A DNA stretch of 32,867 nt from a bacterium (GTDB taxonomy: Bacteria; Chloroflexota; Dormibacteria; Aeolococcales; Bog-877): contig JAKATL010000033.1 of the NCBI GenBank assembly GCA_021827985.1, forward strand, positions 1 to 32,867. The letters run 5' to 3'. Position numbers and translations under genes: made by a program. This document shows positions 24,639 through 32,214 of the stretch, in pieces. A model generated the notes under the pieces. The model made no database searches. It was not told where the DNA came from and saw only the letters and a list, made by a program, of their open reading frames with translations. The stretch's first letter is position 1, and the number at the start of each line of letters is the position of its first letter.

Positions 24639-27497
24639 TCAAAGTGGCGTGGTCCCGAGGAGCTGGCGCAAGGTCAGGGGCAGGATGCCCCCGTGCCGGA
24701 ATTGTTCGATCTCCGTGGGGGAGTCGAGCCTCGCCCGCACCGGGAGCTCCCGGCCGTCGGCCACCAGCCTCAGCGCGCCCAGGTCCCCTTCGAGCAGCTC
24801 GGCGATCCCCAGCAGATCGAAGGTCTCCTCTCCGGTCAGCCGGAGCTGAGCTGCGTTGGCGCCGTTGCGGAACTCGATGGGGAGCACGCCCATCCCCACC
24901 AGGTTCGACCGGTGGATCCTCTCGAAGCTCTGGGCCACCACCGCGCGCACCCCCAGCAACCGCGTGCCCTTGGCGGCCCAGTCGCGTGAGGAGCCCGAGC
25001 CGTAGTCGCGGCCGGCTACGACCAGCAGCGGGGTCCCCGCCTCCTGGTAGAGGCAAGAGGCGTCGTAGATGGTCATGGTGCGGCCACTGGGATGATGCCG
25101 GGTGTACCCCCCCTCGACGCCGGGCACGAGCTGGTTCCTAAGGCGCGGGTTGGCGAAGGTGCCCCTGATCATCACCTCGTGGTTGCCCCGCCGCGAGCCG
25201 AAGGAGTTGAAGTCAGAGACGGCCACCCCTTGGCTCCTGAGGTATGCACCCGCCGGCCCGTCGGGGCTGATCGCCCCGGCCGGAGAGATGTGGTCGGTGG
25301 TGACGCTATCCCCCAGCAGCGCCAGGCACAGGGCTCCCCGGATGTCCTCAGGCGGGGCGGCCACCCTCGCCACGTCGGTGAGGAAGGGAGGCCGACGCAC
25401 GTAGGTCGATTCGGGCTGCCAGACAAACCGGGTGGCGTCCTGAGGTGACAGCCGGTCCCATAGCTCATCCCACTGGAAGACGGTCCGGTACTCCTCCCGG
25501 AACTGCTCACTGGTCAGCGCTCCTGCCACCACGTCGGCGATCTCCTGGGCGCTGGGCCAGAGGTCCCGGAGCCAGACGGGGCGGCCATCCGAAGAGGTCC
25601 CCAAGGGCTCCGACCCGAAGTCGAAGTCGAGCGAGCCCGCCAGCGCATACGCCACCACCAGCGGCGGCGAGGCCAGGTAGTTGAGGCGCACCTCGGGATG
25701 GATCCGGCCTTCGAAGTTGCGGTTGCCGGACAGGACTGCGGCCACCATGAGCCCCTTCTCCCGCACTGCCTGGGACACCTCCGGGATCAGCGGCCCGGAG
25801 TTGCCGATGCAGGTGGTGCACCCGTAGCCGACCAGGTTGAAGCCGAGTTCGGCAAGCGGTCGGTCCAGGCCCGCCCGCCGGAGGTAGCGCATCACCACCC
25901 TCGACCCCGGTGCGAGCGAGGTCTTCACCCAGGGCTGGCGGCGCAGCCCCAGCTCAACCGCCCGCCGGGCCATGAGCCCGGCGGCCACCATCACATCGGG
26001 ATTGGAGGTGTTGGTGCAGCTGGTGATGGCGGCGATGACCACGTGCCCGTCGTCGATCGGCACCATCTCTGCGTCCAGCTCCACCTCGACAGCGCGCCTG
26101 CGTCTGCCCGGCAGCTCCCTGGGCAGAGCGGGAGGGCCGGTGGCCTCCGGTCGACCGGCACCGGGATCGCCGCCTGAGGCTCCCGCGTGGTTCGACGCCG
26201 GAGGGTCGCTGGCCGGGAAGGAGTCTGCCGAGGCCTGCTCGCAGGACCCGTCCACGAGTGGAGGCGGGGTCCAGCTCTGCGCTGGAGGTCCGGAGCCCAT
26301 GGTCTCGGGCACCAATGACCCGAGGAGGCTGCGGAAGGACCGGGGCACGAGTGACAGCGCCACCCGATCCTGGGGGCGGGACGGTCCGGCCAGAGAGGTC
26401 TCCACTTTGGTGAGGTCCAGGTGCACCAGCTCGGAGAATTGCGGGAGGCGGTTGCCGGGCTCGAAGAACAGGCCCTGCTCCCGGGCATACGCTTCCACCA
26501 GCTCCACCTGGGAAGCGGGCCGGCCGGTGAGGCGCAGGTAGTCCAAGGTGGCCTGGTCGATGGGGCTGATGGCACAGGTGGCCCCGTATTCGGGAGCCAT
26601 GTTGCCCAGGGTGGCGCGATGCTCGACCCGTAGCTGGCCGAGGCCGGGGCCGGTGAACTCCACGAACTTGCCCACCACCCCGTGCTGGCGGAGCAGCTGG
26701 GTCAGCGTCAGCACGAGGTCCGTGGCGGTGGCCGTGGGGGGCAGCTCCCCCTCCAGGTATACCCCGACCACCACGGGCATGGGGACGGGAACCGGGTGCC
26801 CCAGCATCGCCGCCTCCGCTTCGATGCCCCCCACTCCCCACCCCAGGACCCCGATTCCGTTGACCATCGGGGTGTGAGAGTCGGTGCCCACCAACGTGTC
26901 GGGGTAGGCTTCCCCCTCCTCGGTGGCGAACACCACCCGGGCGAGGTGCTCCAGGTTGACCTGGTGACAGATCCCCGTGTCCGGGGGCACCACGGCGAAC
27001 TGGCGGAAGCCCTGCTGAGCCCAGCGCAGCAGGCGGTAGCGCTCCCGGTTGCGGGACAACTCCAGCGTGCGGTTGACGTCGAAGGCACCCGGTCCGCGCC
27101 ACTCGTCCACGATCACCGAGTGATCCACGATCAGCTCCACCGGGACATTGGGGTTCACCTGGTGGCTGTCACCGCCCAGCTCGGAGAGGGCGTCCCGGAG
27201 CGCCACCAGGTCCACGACCGCCGGCACGCCGGTGAAGTCCTGAAGCAGGACCCGCTCGGGGTGGAAGGGGAGCTCCAGGGATGGACCGTCCACCCACGGC
27301 CACCTGGCCAGGGCAGCCACCGCCTCGGCGGAGACCTCGCCGTCGCGCTGGTGACGGAGCAGGTTCTCCAGCAGGATCTTGATGCTGTAGGGCAGGGTGT
27401 CGAGGTCCGCGAGGCCTCCCAGCGCCGCCAGCCGGCTGATCCGGTAGCGTCGCCCGCCCACCGCGAGCTCCGACTGGGAGTTGAAGGCGTCGGTCAA
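24639..27497 (-). CDS. acnA: Aconitate hydratase (AcnA type)
   Basis: 952 aa, against about 890 for E. coli AcnA. It interconverts citrate and isocitrate in the TCA and glyoxylate cycles and needs a [4Fe-4S] cluster. The ligands are C494 in ITSCTNTSNPDVM and C560/C563 in GCTTCIGNSGPL, with the same mutual spacing as in E. coli (435, 501, 504). This shows an extra segment of about 60 residues before C494: a Pro/Ala/Gly-rich stretch that includes DSFPASDPPA. The swivelling C-terminal domain is present (ISPAGAISPDGPAG, YGSGSSRDWAAKG). Start TTG 27497 overlaps the alkA stop as TTGA. Its presence in a redox/Fe-S gene series is notable. Confidence 0.95.
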   Translation of the reverse strand: MTDAFNSQSELAVGGRRYRISRLAALGGLADLDTLPYSIKILLENLLRHQRDGEVSAEAVAALARWPWVDGPSLELPFHPERVLLQDFTGVPAVVDLVALRDALSELGGDSHQVNPNVPVELIVDHSVIVDEWRGPGAFDVNRTLELSRNRERYRLLRWAQQGFRQFAVVPPDTGICHQVNLEHLARVVFATEEGEAYPDTLVGTDSHTPMVNGIGVLGWGVGGIEAEAAMLGHPVPVPMPVVVGVYLEGELPPTATATDLVLTLTQLLRQHGVVGKFVEFTGPGLGQLRVEHRATLGNMAPEYGATCAISPIDQATLDYLRLTGRPASQVELVEAYAREQGLFFEPGNRLPQFSELVHLDLTKVETSLAGPSRPQDRVALSLVPRSFRSLLGSLVPETMGSGPPAQSWTPPPLVDGSCEQASADSFPASDPPASNHAGASGGDPGAGRPEATGPPALPRELPGRRRRAVEVELDAEMVPIDDGHVVIAAITSCTNTSNPDVMVAAGLMARRAVELGLRRQPWVKTSLAPGSRVVMRYLRRAGLDRPLAELGFNLVGYGCTTCIGNSGPLIPEVSQAVREKGLMVAAVLSGNRNFEGRIHPEVRLNYLASPPLVVAYALAGSLDFDFGSEPLGTSSDGRPVWLRDLWPSAQEIADVVAGALTSEQFREEYRTVFQWDELWDRLSPQDATRFVWQPESTYVRRPPFLTDVARVAAPPEDIRGALCLALLGDSVTTDHISPAGAISPDGPAGAYLRSQGVAVSDFNSFGSRRGNHEVMIRGTFANPRLRNQLVPGVEGGYTRHHPSGRTMTIYDASCLYQEAGTPLLVVAGRDYGSGSSRDWAAKGTRLLGVRAVVAQSFERIHRSNLVGMGVLPIEFRNGANAAQLRLTGEETFDLLGIAELLEGDLGALRLVADGRELPVRARLDSPTEIEQFRHGGILPLTLRQLLGTTPL

Positions 27498-28540
27498 AGC
27501 GGCGCCACCCCCGACCCAATCTCCTCCCGGCGCAGCCGTCCTGAGTCGCCCATCTCCAGCCCCGCGAGGAGGAGGTGGAAGTAGACCAGGCCCGCGTACG
27601 GGCGCCAGGCCTGGGCAAGCTCCTGGACCTCCTCGTACCCGGGCCGTCCCGGAAGCTGGAAGCGCCGGCGCAAGGCGTTCTGGGCACCCACGTCGTCACC
27701 GGGGAGGATCGACCAGCGGCCCAGGCCCCGGAGCATCACGTACTGGGCGCTCCAGCGCCCGATCCCCGGAAGGGAGCGGAGCCTGTCCTCCACTTGTTGG
27801 TCCGGCATCGCCATGAGGGCCTCGGAGGCAAAGTCCGCACCGCTCAGGGCCTGGGCTACGGCCACCACGGCCCGCGACTTGGAGCCGCTCAGGCCGAGCT
27901 CCCGCAGCGACTGCCAGTCGGCGCCGGCGATCCCCCCCATCTCCGGCGCCCCCGGCCCCCAGCCCTCTGTGGCCCGCGGCAGCCGGGTGCCAAACCGGGC
28001 GGCGAGCCGGTTGAGCAGGTGAATGCCGACGACAAGGCTGACCTGCTGGCAGACCACGGCGTTGGCCGCGGCCTCGAAGACGCTGGGAAAGCGCGGTGGG
28101 CGCATGCCCCGGAAGCGGCGGGCCAGCTCTTCCAGCCAGGGCTCCTTGCGCGCCCGGTAGAAGCCGGACAGCTCCTGGCCGAGCCCCAGGACATCCACCA
28201 GCGTGACGCCCACCAGGCGGAGGGTCTCCAGAGACAGCGCCTGGGGCTCACCCTGAGCGACGATCTCGAGCTGGGGGCCCAGCTGCCGCACCGCCACGCC
28301 CACCGCGGCTCCGCCGACGGCCAGGAGCCGCCGGTACCAGGTCCCGTCGTACTGGTCCACCTGGTTGTGCCCGCGGCGTCTCAGGGCCCAGACGGTGAGG
28401 TCGAGGCGGAACGGGGCCCCAGGAGGCAGCTCGACGAGGGCTGTGGCCGACCCCGGGCCGGCGGTTCGCCAGCGCCAGGAGGAGGCTTCCTCCTCACCAA
28501 CGCGGAGGCCGGCCAAACTGGCACCCTCGAGAGTTGGCAC
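27494..28540 (-). CDS. DNA-3-methyladenine glycosylase II family (AlkA-like)
   Basis: 348 aa from GTG 28540, with GGGG about 8 nt upstream. It removes alkylated bases in base excision repair. The helix-hairpin-helix motif is LPGIGRWSAQYVMLRGLG, followed by ILPGDDVGAQNALRR with the catalytic Asp (D282/D283). The N-terminal AlkA-type domain (about 35-130) and EAAANAVVCQQVSLVVG are as expected. The C-terminal helix WRPYAGLVYFHLLLAGL is typical. The gene is 3 nt downstream of the AhpD-like gene and overlaps acnA by 4 nt, so it is embedded in the operon rather than merely adjacent. Confidence 0.92.
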   Translation of the reverse strand: MPTLEGASLAGLRVGEEEASSWRWRTAGPGSATALVELPPGAPFRLDLTVWALRRRGHNQVDQYDGTWYRRLLAVGGAAVGVAVRQLGPQLEIVAQGEPQALSLETLRLVGVTLVDVLGLGQELSGFYRARKEPWLEELARRFRGMRPPRFPSVFEAAANAVVCQQVSLVVGIHLLNRLAARFGTRLPRATEGWGPGAPEMGGIAGADWQSLRELGLSGSKSRAVVAVAQALSGADFASEALMAMPDQQVEDRLRSLPGIGRWSAQYVMLRGLGRWSILPGDDVGAQNALRRRFQLPGRPGYEEVQELAQAWRPYAGLVYFHLLLAGLEMGDSGRLRREEIGSGVAPL

Positions 28541-28543
28541 CAG

Positions 28544-29056
28544 TCATCCCCTTAGCTGGTAACTGCCCACGGGGGTGCAGAACCCCACCGCCAGGCGGTT
28601 CCAGCCGTTGATGGCCACGATCGCCAGGGTGAGGGAGACCACCTCCTCAGGCGAGAAGTTGGCCGCCACCTCCCGATAGACCGGATCCGGAGCCCCCGAT
28701 TCCGGCAGCAGCGTCAGCGCCTCGCACCAAAGGAGGGCTGCCCGCTCGCGAGCAGAGTAGATGGGCGCCTCCTGCCAGGCGGCCACCAGGTGAAGCCGCT
28801 GGGGCTCCACCCCCAGGGCGGCCGCATCCTTGGTGTGCATGTCCAGGCAGTGGCCGCAGCCATTGAGTTGGGACGCTCGCACCTTGACCAGTTCGAGCAG
28901 CTCCGGTTCCAGGGTCGAGGAGTGCACCACCTGCTCCAGGCCGACCATCGCCTCCACCGCCGCCGGCAGCACCTTTGAGTAGTCGAGGCGCATCGGCCGC
29001 TCGGCCACGGACTGAGCGGCGGCCCCGTGGTCAGGCGCGACCTCCTGGCCGTTCAT
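28544..29056 (-). CDS. Carboxymuconolactone decarboxylase / AhpD-like protein
   Basis: About 170 aa from ATG 29056, which forms an ATGA overlap with the upstream microprotein. The CxxC-x3-H centre is NGCGHCLDMHTKDA (Cys67, Cys70, His74), the mark of AhpD-like alkylhydroperoxidase/disulfide-reductase proteins; LDYSKVLPAAVEAMVGLE and EVVSLTLAIVAINGWNRLAV match the common CMD-family start and end. ATG 28993 is where many homologues begin. Likely a thiol-dependent peroxidase or disulfide carrier in the cytosol. Confidence 0.9.
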   Translation of the reverse strand: MNGQEVAPDHGAAAQSVAERPMRLDYSKVLPAAVEAMVGLEQVVHSSTLEPELLELVKVRASQLNGCGHCLDMHTKDAAALGVEPQRLHLVAAWQEAPIYSARERAALLWCEALTLLPESGAPDPVYREVAANFSPEEVVSLTLAIVAINGWNRLAVGFCTPVGSYQLRG

Positions 29057-29253
29057 TCCGGCCCCCAACTGGGGCACCCCGGTTGGTGGCCTTCGCTCAG
29101 CACCGCCCCGCAGTCGGGGCAGAGCAGCCCGGCCCAGCAGGCGGGGTCCCCAGCCTCATCCGCCGCATCCACCCCCGGCGAGGGAGCCTCGGGGGCCCCA
29201 CCGCTCTCGGGCAGGGGGCGCAGCGGCGCTCCTGGCGGTCGTCCCGTGGTCAT
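29053..29253 (-). CDS. 66-aa Cys-containing microprotein (zinc-ribbon half)
   Basis: ATG 29253 overlaps the transaldolase stop by one base (TGATG), and its own stop overlaps the AhpD-like start (ATGA). The first 35 residues are Pro/Gly/Ala-rich and look unstructured; the end reads CWAGLLCPDCGAVLSEGHQP followed by GCPSWGPE, giving four cysteines and one His, a possible single zinc knuckle. No family recognised. Tight overlaps on both sides make translation likely. Confidence 0.55.
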   Translation of the reverse strand: MTTGRPPGAPLRPLPESGGAPEAPSPGVDAADEAGDPACWAGLLCPDCGAVLSEGHQPGCPSWGPE

Positions 29254-30377
29254 CAGGGTGGGCTCAAGCGCAGCTGGGCCGCCTTCTCGCCGACGGCCGC
29301 CAGCAGAGTCTTCCAGTCTCGGGCGAAACGCTCGACTCCCTGGGCCTGGAGGGACTCGCCGAGGGCGTCGACGTCGAGCCCGCAGGCCTCCACCTCCCTG
29401 ATCACCCGGTCGGCTTCGGAGGTGGCCTCCTCCATGGGGGAGCCCTCCGGGCCGGAGGCCAGGGCCCGGAGTGTGACCTCCGGCATGGTGTCGATCGTGC
29501 CCCCCGCCACCAGCGCGGCCGCGTAGTACGTCGCCGGCATGCGGTCGTCCTTGGTGGAGGTGGAGGCCCACAGCAGCCGCTGGGGCAGCGCCCCCAAGGC
29601 CGCCAGCTCCGTCCATCGCTGGCTGGCGAGGATCGATCGATGGGCGGCCAGGACCCTGCGGGCCACCGCCAGGCCGAGCTGATGCTGGAGCCGCTCCGGC
29701 AGCCGGGGGTCGGCTGCACCATCCCAGCGGGACACGAAGACGGAGGCCACCGAGGGCATGTCAAGCGGGAGCCCCGCAGCCCGGCGTCTCTCCAGGGCTC
29801 GGAGATAAGCGTCGGCGGCCTCCAGGTAATGGGTCTCCGAGAACAAAAGGGTCAGATTGACCCCCACCCCACCGGCCATCAGCTCCTCGGCGGCCGCCAG
29901 TCCGGCAGAGGTGCCCGGCACCTTGATCAGGAGGTTGGGGATGGCGGCCTGCTCGGAAAGCCGCCGGCCCCAGACCAGCGTCTTCTGGTAGTCGTGAGCG
30001 AGGTCGGGAGGGATCTCCAGGGAGACGTACCCATCCTGACCCCGGCTGCGCTGGTGGATGGGGAGGAAGAGGGTGGCGGCCCCGATCAGGTCCTCCAAGG
30101 CCACCGCATAGACGAGCTCCTGAGGATCGGTGACCTGTCGCCGGAGGAAGATCATCAGCGAGCCGTCGTGCGCCTTGCCCTCGGTGAGGGACCGGGCCAG
30201 GATCGAGGGGTTGGACGTCAGGCCGCTCAGCCCGAGATCCTCCACCCATCTGGCCAGCGTCCCGTTCCGGAGCTCGGTTCGGTCCAGGTTGTCCAGCCAG
30301 AGCGACTGTCCGGCTCGCCGCACCCAGTCCAGCGGCCGGACCGCCCCACCCACAGGCACGGCCCTAGCCGTGGCCAT
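29253..30377 (-). CDS. tal: Transaldolase
   Basis: 374 aa, long-type transaldolase as in actinobacteria. It exchanges dihydroxyacetone units between sedoheptulose-7-phosphate and glyceraldehyde-3-phosphate in the pentose phosphate pathway. The Schiff-base lysine is K152 in NLLIKVPGTSAG. Other conserved blocks are SLWLDNLDR (Asp29), GLTSNPSI, GVNLTLLFS and LLWASTSTKD. The C-terminal extension (EEATSEADRVIREVEACGLD) is also typical. ATG 30377 lies inside the end of the upstream CPCC microprotein gene (14-nt overlap). Confidence 0.95.
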   Translation of the reverse strand: MATARAVPVGGAVRPLDWVRRAGQSLWLDNLDRTELRNGTLARWVEDLGLSGLTSNPSILARSLTEGKAHDGSLMIFLRRQVTDPQELVYAVALEDLIGAATLFLPIHQRSRGQDGYVSLEIPPDLAHDYQKTLVWGRRLSEQAAIPNLLIKVPGTSAGLAAAEELMAGGVGVNLTLLFSETHYLEAADAYLRALERRRAAGLPLDMPSVASVFVSRWDGAADPRLPERLQHQLGLAVARRVLAAHRSILASQRWTELAALGALPQRLLWASTSTKDDRMPATYYAAALVAGGTIDTMPEVTLRALASGPEGSPMEEATSEADRVIREVEACGLDVDALGESLQAQGVERFARDWKTLLAAVGEKAAQLRLSPP

Positions 30378-30543
30378 CCGTCTTCTCCCGGAGCTCCGCC
30401 CGCTCGAGGTCGAGGGTCCGCTTCACCTCGGGGTAGGCGGCGCTGAGGCAGCAGGGGCAGGACTCATACCACCGCCTCATCCCCTGGTCGACCGCCACCT
30501 GGGGTGCTCCCGCCTCTCCGTGTGGCTGCGCACGTTCACTCAT
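30364..30543 (-). CDS. 59-aa CPCC microprotein
   Basis: ATG 30543 is preceded by a strong ribosome binding site (AAGGAGG, about 8 nt upstream); the stop at 30364 lies inside the transaldolase start, giving a 14-nt overlap. The product contains MRRWYESCPCCLSAAYPEV at residues 22-40 and then a charged helix (KRTLDLERAELREKTDG). CPCC could bind zinc, copper or an iron centre, or act as a thiol switch. No family recognised. It is 20 nt downstream of the DUF2231-Rieske gene. Confidence 0.6.
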   Translation of the reverse strand: MSERAQPHGEAGAPQVAVDQGMRRWYESCPCCLSAAYPEVKRTLDLERAELREKTDGHG

Positions 30544-30563
30544 CCTCAGTCCTCCTTCACCGC

Positions 30564-31514
30564 CTACGGCACCGGGTGGGCCAGCCGCCCCTCGACGATT
30601 CCATCACGCTCCCGAACCACCAGCGGCGGCTGGGGGAAGGTGGCGGGTCCCCGCAGGACCCTTCCGTCCTTCAGGTCGAATTGGGAGCCATGCCAGGGGC
30701 AGGTGACCCAGCTCCCCTCGAGTCTCCCCTCGGCCAGGGGCCCTCCGGCGTGGGAGCAGACGGCGCTGAGGGCGCACAGCTGGCCCTGGACCCGGGCCAC
30801 CACCACCCGCATCCCGCCGGCGTCCACCGGGCAGAGCACCCCCTCGGGGAAGTCGCTGCTCCTGCCGAGGCTGGTGAAGCTCGTCGGCCCGCTGAGAAAG
30901 GCGCTGCGGTTGACCATGGTTCCGAGTCCGAAGGTGAGATGGCCGCCAGCGTACATCCCGGCCATGGCCACCGCCAGGCCGGCCGTCGACAGCCCCAGCG
31001 CCAGGGGATGCCAGGCGAAGGAGGACCACCACCTGAGCCCCAGGGAAGCGGCCATCAGCAGGAGCGCCAGGGTCATGGTCAGCCCATGCAGCATGTTGAC
31101 CCGCAACTCCTGGCCGAAGGTGTCCTGCGAGTCGGTCAAGCCCGTGAGGGCGGCCGCCACCCCCACCAGGAGGCCCACCGCCAAGGCCACGTCGCCGGCT
31201 TGCGTGCCCAGCCTCGGGTCGAAGTGGGCGGCGTAGTCCAGCGCCGCTCCTGCCGCCCAGGCCCCCAAAGGGAGGTCTGTGATAGCGGGATGCAGCGGAT
31301 GCCCCAGCCCCTTGGAACCATGCAGCAGGTCGCGGACCGAGCCGCCCGGCGGGCCGAGAGCCGCGAAGGTGCTCTTGAGCGAGGCCTGGACGAATCCCCC
31401 CACTGGGTCGAGCCAGCCCTGGCTCCGGACCAGCCGGTCGAACCAGGGCTCAGCCACGGGAACACCAGCTCCGCTGGGGGGAGCCATCCGAGTCATTGAG
31501 CGGTTTAACACCAT
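30564..31514 (-). CDS. DUF2231 membrane domain fused to a Rieske domain
   Basis: 316 aa from ATG 31514; later Met codons at 31496 and 31487 are possible starts. Residues about 70-195 form a DUF2231 domain of four spans with the family marker GHPLHPAITDLPLGAW and several in-membrane histidines (H72, H75, H143, H192) that could hold haem. Residues about 222-310 form a Rieske [2Fe-2S] domain with C253-x-H255 (CSHAGG) and C272-x2-H275 (CPWHGSQFD). The fusion would connect a quinone or haem site in the membrane to a soluble carrier. It is divergent from the second Cys-cluster regulator and lies under the operator at 31504-31529. Confidence 0.9.
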   Translation of the reverse strand: MVLNRSMTRMAPPSGAGVPVAEPWFDRLVRSQGWLDPVGGFVQASLKSTFAALGPPGGSVRDLLHGSKGLGHPLHPAITDLPLGAWAAGAALDYAAHFDPRLGTQAGDVALAVGLLVGVAAALTGLTDSQDTFGQELRVNMLHGLTMTLALLLMAASLGLRWWSSFAWHPLALGLSTAGLAVAMAGMYAGGHLTFGLGTMVNRSAFLSGPTSFTSLGRSSDFPEGVLCPVDAGGMRVVVARVQGQLCALSAVCSHAGGPLAEGRLEGSWVTCPWHGSQFDLKDGRVLRGPATFPQPPLVVRERDGIVEGRLAHPVP

Positions 31515-31539
31515 TCATATCGTGTGAGAGAAGTATACT
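31504..31539. promoter_or_regulatory. Operator site B and overlapping divergent promoters
   Basis: TTTAACAC (31504-31511), ten bases, GTGTGAGA (31522-31529) give the dyad CAC-N10-GTG. Next to it AGTATACT (31532-31539) is a palindrome that supplies a TATACT -10 box on both strands. On the plus strand it ends 6 nt before GTG 31546 (leaderless); on the minus strand transcription would begin near 31526 and ATG 31514 lies inside the dyad spacer. Binding here would affect both genes. Confidence 0.55.
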
Positions 31540-31545
31540 ATCAGC

Positions 31546-32214
31546 GTGGAAGCCAGAGAGGCGACGGAGCGGATGGTCCTGGCGCTCCAGGACCCCACTC
31601 GCAAGGGGATCCTGTTCTCCTTCTACAGCGACCCGCGGCCCCGGACAGTGGACCAGGTGGTGACCTCGGCCGGGGTGCACCGCTCCGTGGCCTACGCCCA
31701 CCTGGAGAAGCTGGTCGGCCTCGGCTACCTGGCCACCGGGCTGCGCCGCGGCGCCCGGGGACGGCCCACCAAGACATACCGGCTGGCCCCCGAGCCTCCT
31801 CCCAACGAGCCCCCGGCCCACGGCCTGCTCACCGTTCTGCGCGTGCTCTCCGAGGCCGTCAGGGAGTTCGGAGCTCGGGGCCAGGCGGCCGCCCGGGAGA
31901 GTGCGGTGCGGCTGGGGAGATCCCTGGCGGGTGCCGGAAGCTCTCCGGGTCGCTGGCTCGAGCCCCTGGTCGCACTCGGTGACCGGCTCCACCTGGAGCC
32001 CTCCGGAGAGGTGGTGGTCGAGCGCTGCGCCTTCCGAGACGCCTGCGCGGCCGACCCGGCCCTGGTGCCGGTGCTCCACGCCGGCCTGATCGAGGGGGTG
32101 CTCGACAGAAGCCCGCTCCGGGGCCGGGTCACGCCTTCCCGCTGCCAGTCGGGAGGCTGCGTCTTCAGCCTGGAAACCCCGTCGGAGGACGGACCCGATG
32201 GCACTGCTGCCTGA
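31546..32214 (+). CDS. Second winged-helix regulator with Cys/His cluster
   Basis: 222 aa from GTG 31546, at the predicted transcription start. The N-terminal winged helix (about 5-78) includes VDQVVTSAGVHRSVAYAHLE and a basic RRGARGRPTKTYRL wing. The C-terminus has VERCAFRDACAAD (C161, C167), His178 in VLHAGLIEGVLDR, and SRCQSGGCVF (C200, C205), a likely metal, haem or Fe-S centre. It shares the two-part build of the regulator at 15491 (same length, cluster in the same region, followed by H-x-G-L-I/L-x-G), so the two are probably distant paralogues. It probably controls its own gene and the divergent DUF2231-Rieske operon. Confidence 0.8.
   Translation: MEAREATERMVLALQDPTRKGILFSFYSDPRPRTVDQVVTSAGVHRSVAYAHLEKLVGLGYLATGLRRGARGRPTKTYRLAPEPPPNEPPAHGLLTVLRVLSEAVREFGARGQAAARESAVRLGRSLAGAGSSPGRWLEPLVALGDRLHLEPSGEVVVERCAFRDACAADPALVPVLHAGLIEGVLDRSPLRGRVTPSRCQSGGCVFSLETPSEDGPDGTAA

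Noticed and set aside
24535..25056. Upstream extension of the Cys-rich protein frame to 25056
   Set aside because: Antisense-like, Arg/Gly/Pro-rich sequence overlapping the 3' end of aconitase; the Cys motifs start only after ATG 24534.
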